In this document: one piece after another, positions 45,900-53,378 of the stretch
Position numbering within the stretch: the first letter of the stretch is position 1
Layout: the number at the start of each line of letters is the position of its first letter
Source of the DNA: Magnetococcales bacterium
GTDB lineage: Bacteria > Pseudomonadota > Magnetococcia > Magnetococcales > JADFYX01
Direction of reading: 5' to 3'
Assembly (NCBI GenBank): GCA_015231305.1
Contig: JADGBW010000007.1
Location: forward strand, 1 to 53,378
DNA length: 53,378 bases
The notes under the pieces: model-generated
Database searches by the model: none
The model's input: only the letters and a program-made list of their open reading frames with translations
What the model was told of the DNA's origin: nothing
Translations under genes and position numbers: made by a program

Positions 45900-48641
45900 T
45901 TAACTATTTTTAGGCTTGGTGGTGGGTAGAATAAATATAAAAGTTGCGCCTTGGTTTGGTTCGCTCTCAACCCAGATATGGCCTTTATGGTGTTCAATTA
46001 TACGGTGGCAAATAGCAAGGCCAAGCCCGCTTCCTCCTAGTAAATTTTCTCCAGATTGATCTTTAACTTGGTGAAACTTATCGAAAATACGAATTTTTTC
46101 ATCTTCAACAATTCCAGGACCATTATCCTCAATTTCTAGTCCAATACCATCTACCTCTCTTCTTATGCCTATTCTTACTAAACCGCTTCCTTCAGGGCTG
46201 AATTTAACAGAGTTTGATAGTAAGTTAATGATAACTCGTTGTATTTGATCCTGATCTGCATATAACATTATTGGTTTTTCAGGTAACGTGATTTCAAGTT
46301 TAACTGATCTTTGCTCAAAAAGTTTACTTGTTGTATCAATTGCATCTTTTGTTATTTGTATTAAATCAATCTGAACAGTATTCCATTCCATTAAACCCGA
46401 TTCAAGCTTGGCTAAATCAAGTACTTTATTTACCAACCTAGTTAATCTTTCTGTCTCTTTTATAACTATACCAAGAAATTTTTGTCTTTCTTCTAGTGCT
46501 AAATCGCTATTGTCGTGTAATATTTCAGAAAAAGCTCGTATTGATGTTAGTGGTGTGCGCAGTTCATGGCTTATGGTGGAAATAAACTCATCTTTCATGC
46601 GGTCCAACTCTTTTAATCGGGTGTTAGCCTGTTTAAGTTGTTGGGTAGCTGCCTCTAACTCTGCTGATTTTTGTTCCAAGCGTTGGCTATATTCAATCAC
46701 TTGGCTGGTTTGATCTAAAATTCGCATTACTCCTTCTAAATCCATCTCTTCACCTTTAACTATAGAGTGGATCATAATACGAGCTGAAGCTGAGCCGATT
46801 GCACCTGCTAAACGTTGTTCAGCAAAAGCAACAAGACGGGAGGGAGCCTGACCATTTTCTGGAAGCACCAATCTGTTAATTTTAATAAAGTTGGAAAACT
46901 TCTGTTCAGCCATATTGGGGCCAATAAACCTTGCCACCAACCTTTTAAGATCAAATGTTGATACTGAACCGCTCCAAAGGTAAGCATCACCACCTTTTGC
47001 ACCTTGTTCAAACACGTCAACAAAGTTAAGTGCTTGTATGCGCTCTACAGCTGTTTGTTTGTCAAAAAGCGATACCCCTACCAAAAGGGATATGTTAACC
47101 AACATGCTCCAGAAAATAGAGTGGGTGATTGGGTCAAATATATCCAAACCAAAGAGTGCATGGGGACGTAGCCATGTAATGCCCCAGGGACCATCGGTAA
47201 GGAAAGATTCTGGTATCCAGCCTGATAGTGCAAATGAAGCCAATAATAAAGTGTGGGTCCATACTATAAAACCTGCAACAAGACCTATAATAGCACCACG
47301 ACGACTTGCCCCTTTCCAGTAAATACCAAAAAGAATAGGCGGGGCAAATTGCGCAGCAGCAGCAAATGATACTAGGCCAATAGTAACAAGGGCGTAGGAC
47401 TCACCAATAAGTCGGAAATAGAGATACCCTAACATCAGCAGACAGATAATTACCCCTCTGCGTATGTTAAGAATAATTCTTGAGAGATCCTCACTTATTA
47501 ATAGTTGAAAACGGAGTAAAGCCGGGATTATAAGGTCGTTACAAACCATAGTTGATAAAGCAATTGCTGCCACAATAACCATTCCAGTAGCTGCTGATAG
47601 CCCACCAATATAGGCAAAAAGAGCTAGCCATTGTTGCTCACCAAAAATTGGTAAGGTCAATACATAAGTGTCTGGGTCAATACCGCCATTAGGAAAAATA
47701 ATGTTGCCAGCAAACGCAATGGGCAAGACAAATAAGTTTATTATTAAGAGATAGAGGGGAAAAAGCCATGCTGCTTTGCGGATATGGTTTTCGTTGACAT
47801 TTTCAACTACTAAAACCTGAAACTGCCGTGGCAAAAATAAGATTGCCATCATCGCTAAAAATGTCATAGAAAACCAGCTTGCATAACCTCCAGGTAGGGC
47901 ACTGAACCCCATTAAATCTATAAGTTGAGGATCGTTAAAAGCCTCTTTAAATATACTGCTAGGGCCATCAAATAGAGAAAAAGTAACAAACAGCCCCACA
48001 GCTAAAAAAGCCAGAAGCTTTATTATAGATTCAAAGGCAATAGCTGCCACCATACCCTCATGGCGTTCTGTGGCATCAAGGTGGCGTGTACCAAAAAAAA
48101 TAGAAAAAAGTGCTAAGATTATTGCTACAAATAGAGCTGTATCGCCCCAAGGTGATGCAAATTTTTCATCAGAAAAACCAAATTGTAAATGGTGAACCAA
48201 AACATTTAAACTAGTGGCTACAGCTTTTAATTGTAGGGCAATGTAAGGCATGATACCTACAACTGCAATTAAAGTTACAATGGCAGCAATACCACGGCTT
48301 TTGCCATAACGTGATGCTATAAAGTCTGCAATTGAAGTTATGCGGTTGCCTTTAGATATTTTTATAATTTTACCTAAAAGGGGCCACCAGATAGCAGCAA
48401 TAATTGTAGGGCCAATATATATCGGCAAAAAACCAACTCCACTAACTGCTGCTCTACCCACACTTCCGTAAAAAGTCCAAGATGTACAGTATACGGCAAT
48501 GGAGAGGGCGTAGACGTATGGATTGTTTATTAAAGAACTACTTTTACCAGAGTGAGAGTCAGCAAAATAGGCAACAGCAAATAATAAACCTAAATAAGAA
48601 ATTGATATTAAAGGAACAATCCACTGCCATGCAAGACCCAT
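45900..48641 (-). CDS. Sodium:solute symporter-histidine kinase fusion
   Basis: A 913-residue membrane protein. Residues about 5-530 are an SSS-family transporter with about 13 hydrophobic helices (FLPIYIGPTIIAAIWWPLLG; ISKGNRITSIADFIASRYGKS; LPGGYASWFSMTFLAMMAIL). Residues about 545-640 resemble the STAC linker domain found between SSS and kinase parts in CbrA-like proteins, followed by a coiled coil at about 645-680. HisKA has His692 (ISHELRTPLTSI), and HATPase has NLLSNSVKF, NGPGI and GSGLGLAI. There is no PAS or receiver, unlike CbrA. The ATG follows the previous stop directly (TAAATG) with GAGGAG before it. Related kinases (CbrA, CrbS) respond to carbon sources such as histidine or acetate; the solute here is unknown. 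A stand-alone receiver is three genes upstream. Confidence 0.9.
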   Translation of the reverse strand: MGLAWQWIVPLISISYLGLLFAVAYFADSHSGKSSSLINNPYVYALSIAVYCTSWTFYGSVGRAAVSGVGFLPIYIGPTIIAAIWWPLLGKIIKISKGNRITSIADFIASRYGKSRGIAAIVTLIAVVGIMPYIALQLKAVATSLNVLVHHLQFGFSDEKFASPWGDTALFVAIILALFSIFFGTRHLDATERHEGMVAAIAFESIIKLLAFLAVGLFVTFSLFDGPSSIFKEAFNDPQLIDLMGFSALPGGYASWFSMTFLAMMAILFLPRQFQVLVVENVNENHIRKAAWLFPLYLLIINLFVLPIAFAGNIIFPNGGIDPDTYVLTLPIFGEQQWLALFAYIGGLSAATGMVIVAAIALSTMVCNDLIIPALLRFQLLISEDLSRIILNIRRGVIICLLMLGYLYFRLIGESYALVTIGLVSFAAAAQFAPPILFGIYWKGASRRGAIIGLVAGFIVWTHTLLLASFALSGWIPESFLTDGPWGITWLRPHALFGLDIFDPITHSIFWSMLVNISLLVGVSLFDKQTAVERIQALNFVDVFEQGAKGGDAYLWSGSVSTFDLKRLVARFIGPNMAEQKFSNFIKINRLVLPENGQAPSRLVAFAEQRLAGAIGSASARIMIHSIVKGEEMDLEGVMRILDQTSQVIEYSQRLEQKSAELEAATQQLKQANTRLKELDRMKDEFISTISHELRTPLTSIRAFSEILHDNSDLALEERQKFLGIVIKETERLTRLVNKVLDLAKLESGLMEWNTVQIDLIQITKDAIDTTSKLFEQRSVKLEITLPEKPIMLYADQDQIQRVIINLLSNSVKFSPEGSGLVRIGIRREVDGIGLEIEDNGPGIVEDEKIRIFDKFHQVKDQSGENLLGGSGLGLAICHRIIEHHKGHIWVESEPNQGATFIFILPTTKPKNS

Positions 48642-48857
48642 TTATCTCTCCTCACCTGGGCTGTTCTCAATAACCATGGCTGTTAAGAGAATAAAAAATC
48701 CCCAAAACCCAAATAGAAAGAGAAATAAAACCGGTATACCTAGTTTTAATTCCAGCCAGTCAAACAAAGAGAGCATGGGATAATTTAAAGCTAAAAAACC
48801 AGCTATACTCAGAGCTATTAAACGATGTTTTGTTCTGTTGTAATTAGCATGATTCAT
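48642..48857 (-). CDS. Two-helix small membrane protein next to the SSS-kinase
   Basis: A 71-residue protein with two hydrophobic helices at about 13-30 and 40-62 (LGIPVLFLFLFGFWGFFILL) and the motif LNYPMLSLFDW between. Small proteins of this kind are common immediately before SSS-kinase genes and probably act as accessory subunits, as DUF485/DUF4212 proteins do for solute symporters, though I cannot assign this one to a named family. Its TAA is followed directly by the ATG of the SSS-kinase, so translation is coupled. It starts 3 nt after the exonuclease gene stop. Confidence 0.75.
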   Translation of the reverse strand: MNHANYNRTKHRLIALSIAGFLALNYPMLSLFDWLELKLGIPVLFLFLFGFWGFFILLTAMVIENSPGEER

Positions 48858-48860
48858 AGG

Positions 48861-50969
48861 TTAATAGTCCGCATTTGCCTGTTGTTTACGAATTTGGATC
48901 ATGTTCTCCGATGCCTGAATAGCTAATCCTAATGTTGAAATACCTTTGGCTTTAAGAAGCTCTAACTGTCTTATGAATACATCGGCTGTAACCATTGCAT
49001 CTCCAAGGGCAGTGTGTCTGCCATGCACTTGCACTCCTAATCTATCAGCTAGGCCATCTAGAGTGTGGTCAACCATATCTTCATGTAGATAAACAGAAAG
49101 GAGGAGGGTGTCTAATACAGGGTTATCGAACCATACACCGCTGCTATCTTCTTTGAGCTGAAGAAAACGCATATCAAATGCAGCATTATGGGCAACTAAA
49201 ACAGCACCAGAGCAAAACGCTTTAAAAAGTGGTAAAACTGTATCTATGTCTGAAGCATCCTTTACCATGTCATCGTTGATACCGTGGATATTAATAGATG
49301 CCTGGGGTATTGGCTTACCTGGATTAACAAATTCCTGGAAGACCTCTCCACTTAAAATACGTCCGTTTACAATACGCACACCAGCAATGGAAATTATTTC
49401 ATCTCCTTGTGATGGATGTAGACCTGTCGTCTCAGTATCAAAAACTACAAAGGTTAGGTTTGAGAGTGAGGATGCTGCTAATCTTCCTAGTTCTTTTGTA
49501 GATGCCTCAGGGGTGAAATCATAAAATTCAGGTCGTTCTGGTATCTCTTCTTGTGGTTTTTGCCACTGTCTGGGAGAAATAGATACTGGTAAACGCAATA
49601 AAGATTGTCCATTAATACGGTGAGGTTGGCTCCAAATTGCCCCACCATGGCGTTCAACAACCTCTCCTAAGGTTAATGTACCCCCGCCGAGTATCGCAAT
49701 ATTTTGCCACAACTCTACCGTAACAGCAGGAATAGGATCTCCCGTCCAAATAAAGTCTAAATAAACAAGGTTATCTCCCATGAGAGACTCTACAGTGATA
49801 TCATTGTTGTTGGTTATGTGAGATATGTGTATGGCTATTGTTTCTAGAGCCATAAGTAGTACTGGAGCATCAACTTGTACCCACAATGGCTCACCTTTCA
49901 ACACAACATTCGGACCATTTTTTTTACTCAATTGTCTATCTAAGGTGGCAAAAAGGTCTGATATATGTGTATCACTCAACATCCAATGGTCTGACGCTAA
50001 AACTTGAGCCTCTTGATTTAGTGTGTAAAACATATCAGACAGAGTTGCTATCTCAAAGCTGACGATATTGTTAAACTTATCTCTTGTTTGTTCATCCATA
50101 TTAGAGTTGGTAAGGTTTTCTGCTGCGGTTCTAATGCTTGCCATAGGGGTACGGAATTTTTCTAGTGAGGTACGGATCAGCTGATCGTTACGTTGTAATG
50201 CTTCCATTTTTTTTGTCACCTCTGCCAATGTCATAACAAACATATCCTGAGTGTTAGTTTGACAAGGGAGAAGGCTCATGGCGCAGTCCAACATTGTGTC
50301 GCTGTTGGCTATAGCACAGAAAAAACGGGCCTCATCTACCTTTTTATCGCTTTCAACATCTACCTGCCCAATAAGTTGGCTTATGGTTGTCTCTACAGGT
50401 AAACGGGTTAGAAGCCCATAGAGAGATCTTCCAAGGCCTAAATCATGGCTGTAATCACGAAAAAGGTCTTGTATTGCACTATTATAGAGCATAATACGGG
50501 CTTCGGAGTCGCAGACAATAATTCCTATCTTCAACTGTTTGATAACCATTTCTAACCTCTCCACACCTTGTGCTCCAGTAGCTAAGGCTTCTGCTACTTC
50601 CCGGCGGGTTTGGTTTAAACTATCACCTAGTTGTTGAACGGTATCGGGTAACTCACCCAACCAATGACCACTATCTACATTTATTTTACGGTTGGAATCG
50701 GCCTGAGCCATTATTGCAATGTCTCGCGATAGTGTTTGAGCCGGTACAATAAGAGAGCTTTCCAACCACGACCAAATTTGACCAAGCACCAAAAAAAGGA
50801 TAACAATAGCTGCAATACCTATACCCCCATGCTGTTTAAACCATGCTAGCATTTCAGGGCTTACAGCAGGCATGTCATTTAAAGCCCGCCAAAAAAGTAT
50901 TGCTAAGGTTGAGACGGTTATTAGCAGAAAGCCAACATACATCCACCAGAATTTTGTGCGGTTACTCAT
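48861..50969 (-). CDS. Membrane pseudokinase fused to a DEDDh exonuclease
   Basis: The ATG at 50969 gives 702 residues; a TTG at 50984 is possible, and neither has a good ribosome site. Two transmembrane helices lie at about 8-30 and 49-66, then a HAMP-like segment, a PAS-like domain at about 140-250, and a HisKA-like helix at about 255-320. The usual phospho-His is Glu270 ([12 protein letters not shown]). The N box and GxG motifs of the ATPase part are also lost, so this part is probably not a kinase. Residues about 503-690 are a DnaQ-like 3'-5' exonuclease with all DEDDh residues: Asp511, Glu513, Asp599, His652 and Asp657. A membrane-held exonuclease under kinase-like control is suggested. 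Neighbours: single REC upstream, small membrane protein downstream. Confidence 0.85.
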   Translation of the reverse strand: MSNRTKFWWMYVGFLLITVSTLAILFWRALNDMPAVSPEMLAWFKQHGGIGIAAIVILFLVLGQIWSWLESSLIVPAQTLSRDIAIMAQADSNRKINVDSGHWLGELPDTVQQLGDSLNQTRREVAEALATGAQGVERLEMVIKQLKIGIIVCDSEARIMLYNSAIQDLFRDYSHDLGLGRSLYGLLTRLPVETTISQLIGQVDVESDKKVDEARFFCAIANSDTMLDCAMSLLPCQTNTQDMFVMTLAEVTKKMEALQRNDQLIRTSLEKFRTPMASIRTAAENLTNSNMDEQTRDKFNNIVSFEIATLSDMFYTLNQEAQVLASDHWMLSDTHISDLFATLDRQLSKKNGPNVVLKGEPLWVQVDAPVLLMALETIAIHISHITNNNDITVESLMGDNLVYLDFIWTGDPIPAVTVELWQNIAILGGGTLTLGEVVERHGGAIWSQPHRINGQSLLRLPVSISPRQWQKPQEEIPERPEFYDFTPEASTKELGRLAASSLSNLTFVVFDTETTGLHPSQGDEIISIAGVRIVNGRILSGEVFQEFVNPGKPIPQASINIHGINDDMVKDASDIDTVLPLFKAFCSGAVLVAHNAAFDMRFLQLKEDSSGVWFDNPVLDTLLLSVYLHEDMVDHTLDGLADRLGVQVHGRHTALGDAMVTADVFIRQLELLKAKGISTLGLAIQASENMIQIRKQQANADY

Positions 50970-51011
50970 GCTTAAGCAACACAACAGTTAAATTAGTTTT
51001 AGTTGTCTCCA

Positions 51012-51389
51012 TCATTTACTCTCCATATCCAAAATTTCTCTAACTTTGGCTACTAATTCACGGGTTGCAAATGGTTTGGTAACATAGTCATCTGCTCCTA
51101 ATGCTAACCCTTTTTCCCTCTCAACATCGCGACCTTTAGCCGTTAGCATTATAATACGTGTATTTTTCCAATCGTCACAGGCTCTAATTGTCTGGCACAC
51201 CTCATAGCCGTCACGTTTTGGCATCATTACATCTAATAATACTAAATCGGGTGCTTGCTCTTTTATAGCTTTTAAAGCTTCATCACCATCTGAGGCTACA
51301 CGTACTGAAAATCCCTCATTTTTCATAAGGAACTCAAGAGATAAAACAATATTTTGGGCATCGTCTACAATCAGGATATCTTTGGGCAT
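51012..51389 (-). CDS. Single-domain response regulator (REC)
   Basis: A 125-residue PhoB-type receiver without output domain. The acidic residues are at VDDAQN, phospho-acceptor Asp53 (LVLLDVMMPKRDGYEV), Thr in LTAKGRD and Lys in VTKPFA. Two adjacent ATGs (51392, 51389) follow GGAG; the second has the better spacing. It is the only receiver near the SSS-kinase (45900-48641), which has none of its own, so it is the natural partner. It lies 42 nt before the exonuclease gene. Confidence 0.88.
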   Translation of the reverse strand: MPKDILIVDDAQNIVLSLEFLMKNEGFSVRVASDGDEALKAIKEQAPDLVLLDVMMPKRDGYEVCQTIRACDDWKNTRIIMLTAKGRDVEREKGLALGADDYVTKPFATRELVAKVREILDMESK

Positions 51390-51548
51390 CATACTCTCCA
51401 AAAGCTGGTACGGGTCTTAAACCTAAATTCAGCAGTTGTTAGCATTTAACTGGAGCAATAAATTGATTCACTTGGCAAAACAGAAAATAGTTTCATCACC
51501 AACAAAGTGATTTTAATATTTTATGGTTTGCCATATAAATCAATATGT

Positions 51549-51565
51549 TGCACAATTAATGTGCA
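51549..51565. promoter_or_regulatory. NtrC-like dyad TGCAC-N7-GTGCA
   Basis: TGCACAATTAATGTGCA has 6-bp perfect arms around five bases and the TGCAC-N7-GTGCA spacing known for NtrC sites. It is about 160 bp upstream of the REC gene at 51389, in the 230-bp gap after the DUF294 gene. I could not find a matching sigma-54 promoter next to it. It could equally be a site for another regulator. Confidence 0.3.
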
Positions 51566-51619
51566 TTCAACTACCTACTAGGTTAATTACAGTAAAACAG
51601 TTTGCTTATCCTAGCAATT

Positions 51620-53179
51620 TCAACTTACAAAATTAGTCTGAAAATTTCGTTGTAAAGACCCTTGCATGGTCTGAACAATATTGAAGGCATCTTTTAAATG
51701 CTCTTGTTCCATATTAGAAAGAGTTTTAGGTGGCATAAAGTTGCTTACCACTTTGTTCTCTTTAATTAGTTGTGCCTGATAACGCAAACGAGTAATGCTT
51801 ATTAGCTCAAAAGCATCTAGCAAATCTCGTGAACCTTCCTTACTTATAACGCTTTTTTCGGCTGCTAGTTTTAAACGGTCTACACTATTTTTAGGACTTG
51901 CCCCTATTGAAAGGGCATAAATTCGAGCTAAGTCAACAATAGGTATTACCCCATTTTGTTTGAGGTTTATAGTGCTTTTATGATCACCATCACGTACAAG
52001 AGAAAAATTATGGAAAAATCCTAATGGTGGCTGGGAAGATAAGGCGTTGGCAGCCATATGTGTAAGGTAAATCCTGTTTTTTACACTTTTCTCAGATATA
52101 AATTTATCCAGCTTTTTAAATAGTTTTTTCTTTCCATATAATAAGCGAAGGTCAAAAAAGACACACGATAGCATCAAGGCTTTTGGTTTAGGCTCTTCTA
52201 TCCACTTCTTGAAATAACGTTTCCATATTTTTAAGGGCTGTCGCCATTTATCAGTTTTAGCCATAATGCCACCAGGACAAAAGACGTATCCTAACTCATT
52301 CATGCCTTCACAAACCATTTCAGCTAGACGTTTGAAATATTCACCGTGTTTCTCTTCGTCATAGTCATTATCAAATAACATAAAACTATCTTGGTCAGAA
52401 ATTGCTGTCTGTTCTCTGCGACCAAGAGAGCCGACTACAATCCAGTTATAAAGTACTGGAGGTGGTCCCAACTCTTTTTCAGCTAGTTGCAAAAGACGAA
52501 TATTTAGGGCATCGGTGACACTGGATATTAAGAAGCCAATATTATTGGATGGTATCCAAGAGTAAGTTAGATCCATTAAAAGTGTAGGTACTTGATCTGC
52601 AATCTTTTTAAGCCCTTGTATAGATTTTTGTTGATATACCTCTCTAACAAGATGGATTGTGGTTGCTGTTGGGTTATTGAAAATATGTTTTGTACTTATT
52701 ACACCAATTGGTTTGCCGCCTTCAATGATAGGAACATGCTCAATACCTTTTTCTACCATAAGTAAAATTGCATCAATTCCAAGTTCATCAGCATTAAGAG
52801 TTGCGGGGTTTTGGGTCATGACTGTTGATACAGGGTTATCAACATTACCCCCTTTAGCTATTACCCGGCTACGGAGATCATGATCGGTTAATATTCCTGT
52901 AACTGTCTTGTTTTTCAATAAAATACAGTTATCAGCTTTATCCCTATCCATAGTTTGAGCTGCTTTACGTATAGTTGCGCTTTCATCTAATAAAACAGCT
53001 CTATGTTTAATAAGAGTGCTAAGTTGAGATGTGATTATTTTTGGTCCAGAGCTGTTATCCATATCAAACAACAATGAACCGCGAATCTGCTCATCAGCCT
53101 CTTCAATATCATCTTCCTGAGGAGTGTCAAGAGGGGGATTAGATCCTTGTGTAGTACTAACAGTATCGTCGTTATCCAT
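51620..53179 (-). CDS. CBS-pair DUF294 nucleotidyltransferase
   Basis: The ATG at 53179 gives 519 residues; a TTG at 53215 lacks support. Residues about 50-168 are two CBS domains (AATIRKAAQ-type start, ILTDHDLR, then PVSTVMTQNPATL and VISTKHIF). Residues about 195-510 are a DUF294 nucleotidyltransferase-like domain with the signature GSLGRRE at 250-256 and DQD at 262-264, followed by the DUF294 C-terminal helical part. It resembles GlnD-type nucleotidyltransferases and may modify a protein under adenine-nucleotide control by the CBS pair. The N-terminal 45 residues are acidic and disordered. It is upstream of the REC, exonuclease and SSS-kinase genes on the same strand; this grouping is recurrent in proteobacteria as far as I recall. 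Confidence 0.87.
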   Translation of the reverse strand: MDNDDTVSTTQGSNPPLDTPQEDDIEEADEQIRGSLLFDMDNSSGPKIITSQLSTLIKHRAVLLDESATIRKAAQTMDRDKADNCILLKNKTVTGILTDHDLRSRVIAKGGNVDNPVSTVMTQNPATLNADELGIDAILLMVEKGIEHVPIIEGGKPIGVISTKHIFNNPTATTIHLVREVYQQKSIQGLKKIADQVPTLLMDLTYSWIPSNNIGFLISSVTDALNIRLLQLAEKELGPPPVLYNWIVVGSLGRREQTAISDQDSFMLFDNDYDEEKHGEYFKRLAEMVCEGMNELGYVFCPGGIMAKTDKWRQPLKIWKRYFKKWIEEPKPKALMLSCVFFDLRLLYGKKKLFKKLDKFISEKSVKNRIYLTHMAANALSSQPPLGFFHNFSLVRDGDHKSTINLKQNGVIPIVDLARIYALSIGASPKNSVDRLKLAAEKSVISKEGSRDLLDAFELISITRLRYQAQLIKENKVVSNFMPPKTLSNMEQEHLKDAFNIVQTMQGSLQRNFQTNFVS

Positions 53180-53378
53180 GGATTTGAGTTTACCTCTTGT
53201 GTTAATAATGGGCAAATTAAAGTCGGCAATTTTCGTCGTTAGCGTAAAAAATTTTTTTTATCAACAAATTTTTTTTATAAAATTTCGTTATATCAATATC
53301 TAAGTGTAATTGTCTGTTATTTGTAGCAAAACTACCACATATGAGACATTAAAAACACATTCGACAATGTAACACAAA
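53180..53378. other. AT-rich leader of the CBS-DUF294 gene
   Basis: No gene is seen. A GAGGT about 12 nt before the ATG at 53179 is the only ribosome-site candidate. Runs of A and T are frequent and no clear promoter could be chosen. Confidence 0.4.

Noticed and set aside
1-53378. tRNA, rRNA, insertion sequence or prophage genes
   Set aside because: No matching conserved sequences, transposase or integrase motifs, or terminal repeats were seen by reading both strands.

Overview
This window comes from an AT-rich, motile, Gram-negative bacterium. The gene families (sodium:solute symporter-histidine kinase, CBS-DUF294 nucleotidyltransferase, FecR, LPP20-like and GNA1162-like envelope proteins, PilJ-type chemoreceptor) point to a proteobacterium, probably aquatic and living across oxygen gradients. 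The exact class cannot be read from this sequence; a gammaproteobacterium or a Magnetococcia-like lineage would both fit. I see no rRNA, tRNA, CRISPR array, integrase or transposase.

Layout. (1) 21-4035, plus strand: a three-gene envelope operon of a lipoprotein with a beta-helix tail, an LPP20/FlgT-like periplasmic protein and a FecR-TPR protein. (2) 4062-12206, minus: three TPR-glycosyltransferases (one CgeB-like, two OGT/SPINDLY-like) and a 63-residue small protein. A fourth TPR-glycosyltransferase lies at 43175-45853. (3) 12306-14395, minus: a small membrane protein, a lone cyclic-nucleotide-binding domain and an EAL phosphodiesterase. Upstream is a 27-bp tandem duplication, each copy carrying a sigma-54-like -24/-12 element. 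(4) 14761-17478, plus: a MASE1-CHASE-PAS histidine kinase. (5) 17503-30917, minus: a run of ten genes with short gaps. It holds an alpha/beta hydrolase, two HPt-REC-REC-GGDEF(-EAL) proteins, a large dCache-HAMP-PAS-PAS-kinase-REC-REC-HPt protein, a REC-kinase, a REC, a REC-metallo-beta-lactamase, another REC, a Rieske protein and a HIT protein. (6) 31278-31646: a secreted eight-cysteine protein with its own promoter and terminator. (7) 32082-33236: a globin-coupled diguanylate cyclase. (8) 33374-35713: a membrane-anchored coiled-coil protein with an acidic Gln/Glu/Asp/Leu repeat, below a Fur-box-like site. (9) 36082-42201, minus: an ABC_sub_bind-PASx4 hybrid kinase and a PilJ/CZB chemoreceptor. 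(10) 42766-43113, plus: a small lipoprotein. (11) 45900-53179, minus: SSS-kinase, small membrane protein, pseudokinase-DEDDh exonuclease, single REC and CBS-DUF294 nucleotidyltransferase.

How it fits together. The window is dominated by phosphorelay and cyclic-di-GMP signalling: five apparently active histidine kinases, one kinase-like protein without its histidine, twelve receiver domains, three HPt domains, three GGDEF and two EAL domains. Oxygen or redox input is suggested by the globin-coupled cyclase and by two FixL-like PAS domains that keep the heme His and Arg at the FixL spacing. The likely outputs are cyclic-di-GMP level, motility and surface properties, with the TPR-glycosyltransferases as candidate surface or flagellin modifiers. 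These links rest on family knowledge and gene order, not on direct proof.
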